This document shows positions 62,809-64,000 of a stretch of DNA of 64,000 nt, one piece after another. The notes beneath the pieces were generated by a model. That model searched no databases and was not told the origin of the DNA. It saw only the letters and a list, made by a program, of their open reading frames with translations. The first letter of the stretch is position 1. Each line of letters starts with the position of its first letter. Source of the stretch: Alphaproteobacteria bacterium. GTDB lineage: Bacteria > Pseudomonadota > Alphaproteobacteria > Reyranellales > Reyranellaceae. The position numbers and the translations under genes are program-made. The DNA lies in contig JAFKFK010000035.1 in NCBI GenBank assembly GCA_017307275.1, forward strand, positions 1 to 64,000, written 5' to 3'.

Positions 62809-64000
62809 TTAGGCCGCGGCGAACTTGCCGAATTCCCAGTTGCGGCCGGGCGCGGCCGCGAACAGGGACTTGGTGTAGTCGTGCTTGGGCTTCTCGAAGA
62901 CCTGCTCGGCGGCGCCGTACTCGACGACACGGCCTTGGCTCATCACCGCGACATAGTCGCAGATCTGGGCCGCGACGCGCAGATCGTGGGTGATGAACAG
63001 CACGGCGAGGTTCAGGCGCTTGCGGATCTCGTCGAGCAGTTCCAGCACCTGCTTCTGCACCGACACGTCGAGCGCCGACACGGCCTCGTCGGCGATCAGA
63101 AGCTCGGGCTCCATGGCGAGCGCCCGGGCGATGCAGATGCGTTGGCGCTGGCCTCCCGAGAACTGGTGCGGGTAGCGGTCGAGCGCATTGGGATCGAGGC
63201 GCACGGTTTCCATCAGCTTGCGGGCGCGCGCCATCGCCTCGTTGCGGCTCAATCCGAAGTTCATCGGGCCTTCGATGATCGAATCGCCGACGGTGATGCG
63301 GGGATTGAGCGAGCGATACGGGTCCTGGAACACGATCTGCACGCGCCGGCGGTGCGGTCGCAGCTTGGCGGCCGAAATCTTGCCGATTTCGGTGTCGCCC
63401 AGGAACACCTTGCCTTCAGTCGGGTCGATCAGGCGGGCGATGCAACGCGCCACCGTCGACTTGCCCGAGCCGGACTCGCCCACGATGCCGAGCGTCTCGC
63501 CACGACGGATGTCGAGGTCGACGTCGATCGCCGCCTTGACCACACGCGCCTTCTGGAAGAAGCCGGAGCCCGAATAAATCTTGCCGAGCTTCTCGGTGCG
63601 CAGGACGGTCACGCCGTCCTTGCGCCCGCCGCGATGCGCAGGATGGATCGACGGCACCGAGGAGATCAGCATCTTGGTGTAGGCCTGGACGGGCTTCGAC
63701 AGGATCTGCTCGGTCGGCCCCATCTCGACGAGTTCACCCCAGCGCAGCACGGCGACGCGATGGGCGATCTCGGCGACGACGCCGAAATCGTGCGTGATAA
63801 ACAGGACGCCCGTGCCCTGGCCTTCCTGCAATTCGGCGATCAGCTTCAGGATTTCGGCTTGCGTCGTGACGTCGAGCGCCGTCGTCGGCTCGTCGGCGAT
63901 CAGCAGCACCGGATCAAGCACCAGCGCCATGGCGATCATGATGCGCTGACGCTGGCCGCCCGAGAGCTGGTGCGGATAGGAGGCGTAGATGCGCTCCGGT
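62809..64000 (-). CDS. Peptide ABC transporter, double ATP-binding protein (YejF-like), 5'-truncated by the window edge
   Basis: The C-terminal portion of an ABC ATPase with two nucleotide-binding domains in one chain, as in YejF/GsiA. The visible part of the first domain has the signature LSGGQRQR near the window end and Walker B VLLIADEPTTALDV. The second domain has Walker A GESGSGKST, FSGGQRQRICIARAL and LLIADEAVSALDV, then the oligopeptide-type C-terminal extension. The gene reads off the right edge, so the start and the first Walker A are not seen. Permease and binding-protein genes would be expected beyond. Substrate probably peptides, by family. Confidence 0.93.
   Translation of the reverse strand, partial: PERIYASYPHQLSGGQRQRIMIAMALVLDPVLLIADEPTTALDVTTQAEILKLIAELQEGQGTGVLFITHDFGVVAEIAHRVAVLRWGELVEMGPTEQILSKPVQAYTKMLISSVPSIHPAHRGGRKDGVTVLRTEKLGKIYSGSGFFQKARVVKAAIDVDLDIRRGETLGIVGESGSGKSTVARCIARLIDPTEGKVFLGDTEIGKISAAKLRPHRRRVQIVFQDPYRSLNPRITVGDSIIEGPMNFGLSRNEAMARARKLMETVRLDPNALDRYPHQFSGGQRQRICIARALAMEPELLIADEAVSALDVSVQKQVLELLDEIRKRLNLAVLFITHDLRVAAQICDYVAVMSQGRVVEYGAAEQVFEKPKHDYTKSLFAAAPGRNWEFGKFAAA

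Overview
High-GC DNA with dense, mostly tightly packed genes; the gene families (Fur-type regulator without the CxxC pair, TagJ-type T6SS, HAE1 RND pump, CoxL-family oxidoreductase, ACAD, flavin monooxygenase) suggest an environmental alphaproteobacterium. The rank below class is inference only. There is no integrase, transposase, phage gene or CRISPR array. Every stretch of about 300 bases or more carries a gene or RNA.

Left part (1-14500): a Fur-family regulator, a secreted DUF3859 protein, then a compact four-gene envelope operon (SphA-like outer-membrane barrel, exported DUF1254/DUF1214 protein, small DUF3302 membrane protein, HlyD-type membrane fusion protein). After a secreted unknown protein and tRNA-Arg(CCU) comes a translationally coupled phosphorelay: an OmpR-type response regulator and a 1390-residue AAA-ATPase/hybrid histidine kinase with receiver and HPt domains. 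A 1130-residue cadherin-like/DUF4114 protein without a classical signal peptide follows.

Middle-left (14500-18500): acyl-CoA dehydrogenase and a divergent luciferase-like flavin oxidoreductase, then an OmpA-type porin with a clear terminator.

Centre (18500-49600): a complete type VI secretion system. The plus-strand operon tagH-tssJ-tssK-tssL-tssM-tagF-pppA (membrane complex and post-translational control) converges on the minus-strand operon tssB-tssC-tssC2-tagJ-tssE-tssF-tssG-methyltransferase-vgrG-small protein-PAAR (sheath, baseplate and spike). The two meet with only 14 bp between them. To the right lie tssA (+), clpV-hcp (-), and a divergent PpkA-like kinase (+) followed by two small exported proteins. 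The kinase is the most unusual gene: its periplasmic part is about 28 octapeptide repeats ending in a peptidoglycan-binding domain. A glucosaminidase without signal peptide sits beside tagH, and a SAM methyltransferase is translationally coupled to tssG; both are candidate T6SS accessory or cargo proteins.

Right part (49600-64000): two tandem SGNH-hydrolase-like envelope proteins, an RND efflux pump with its adaptor but no outer-membrane channel, a coupled operon of FAD oxidoreductase, orphan CoxL-type molybdopterin subunit and DUF938 protein, a Baeyer-Villiger-type monooxygenase with a strong terminator, and the truncated 3' part of a YejF-like double-ATPase peptide transporter gene.

All assignments are from reading motifs, gene order and start-site context; no database search was run.
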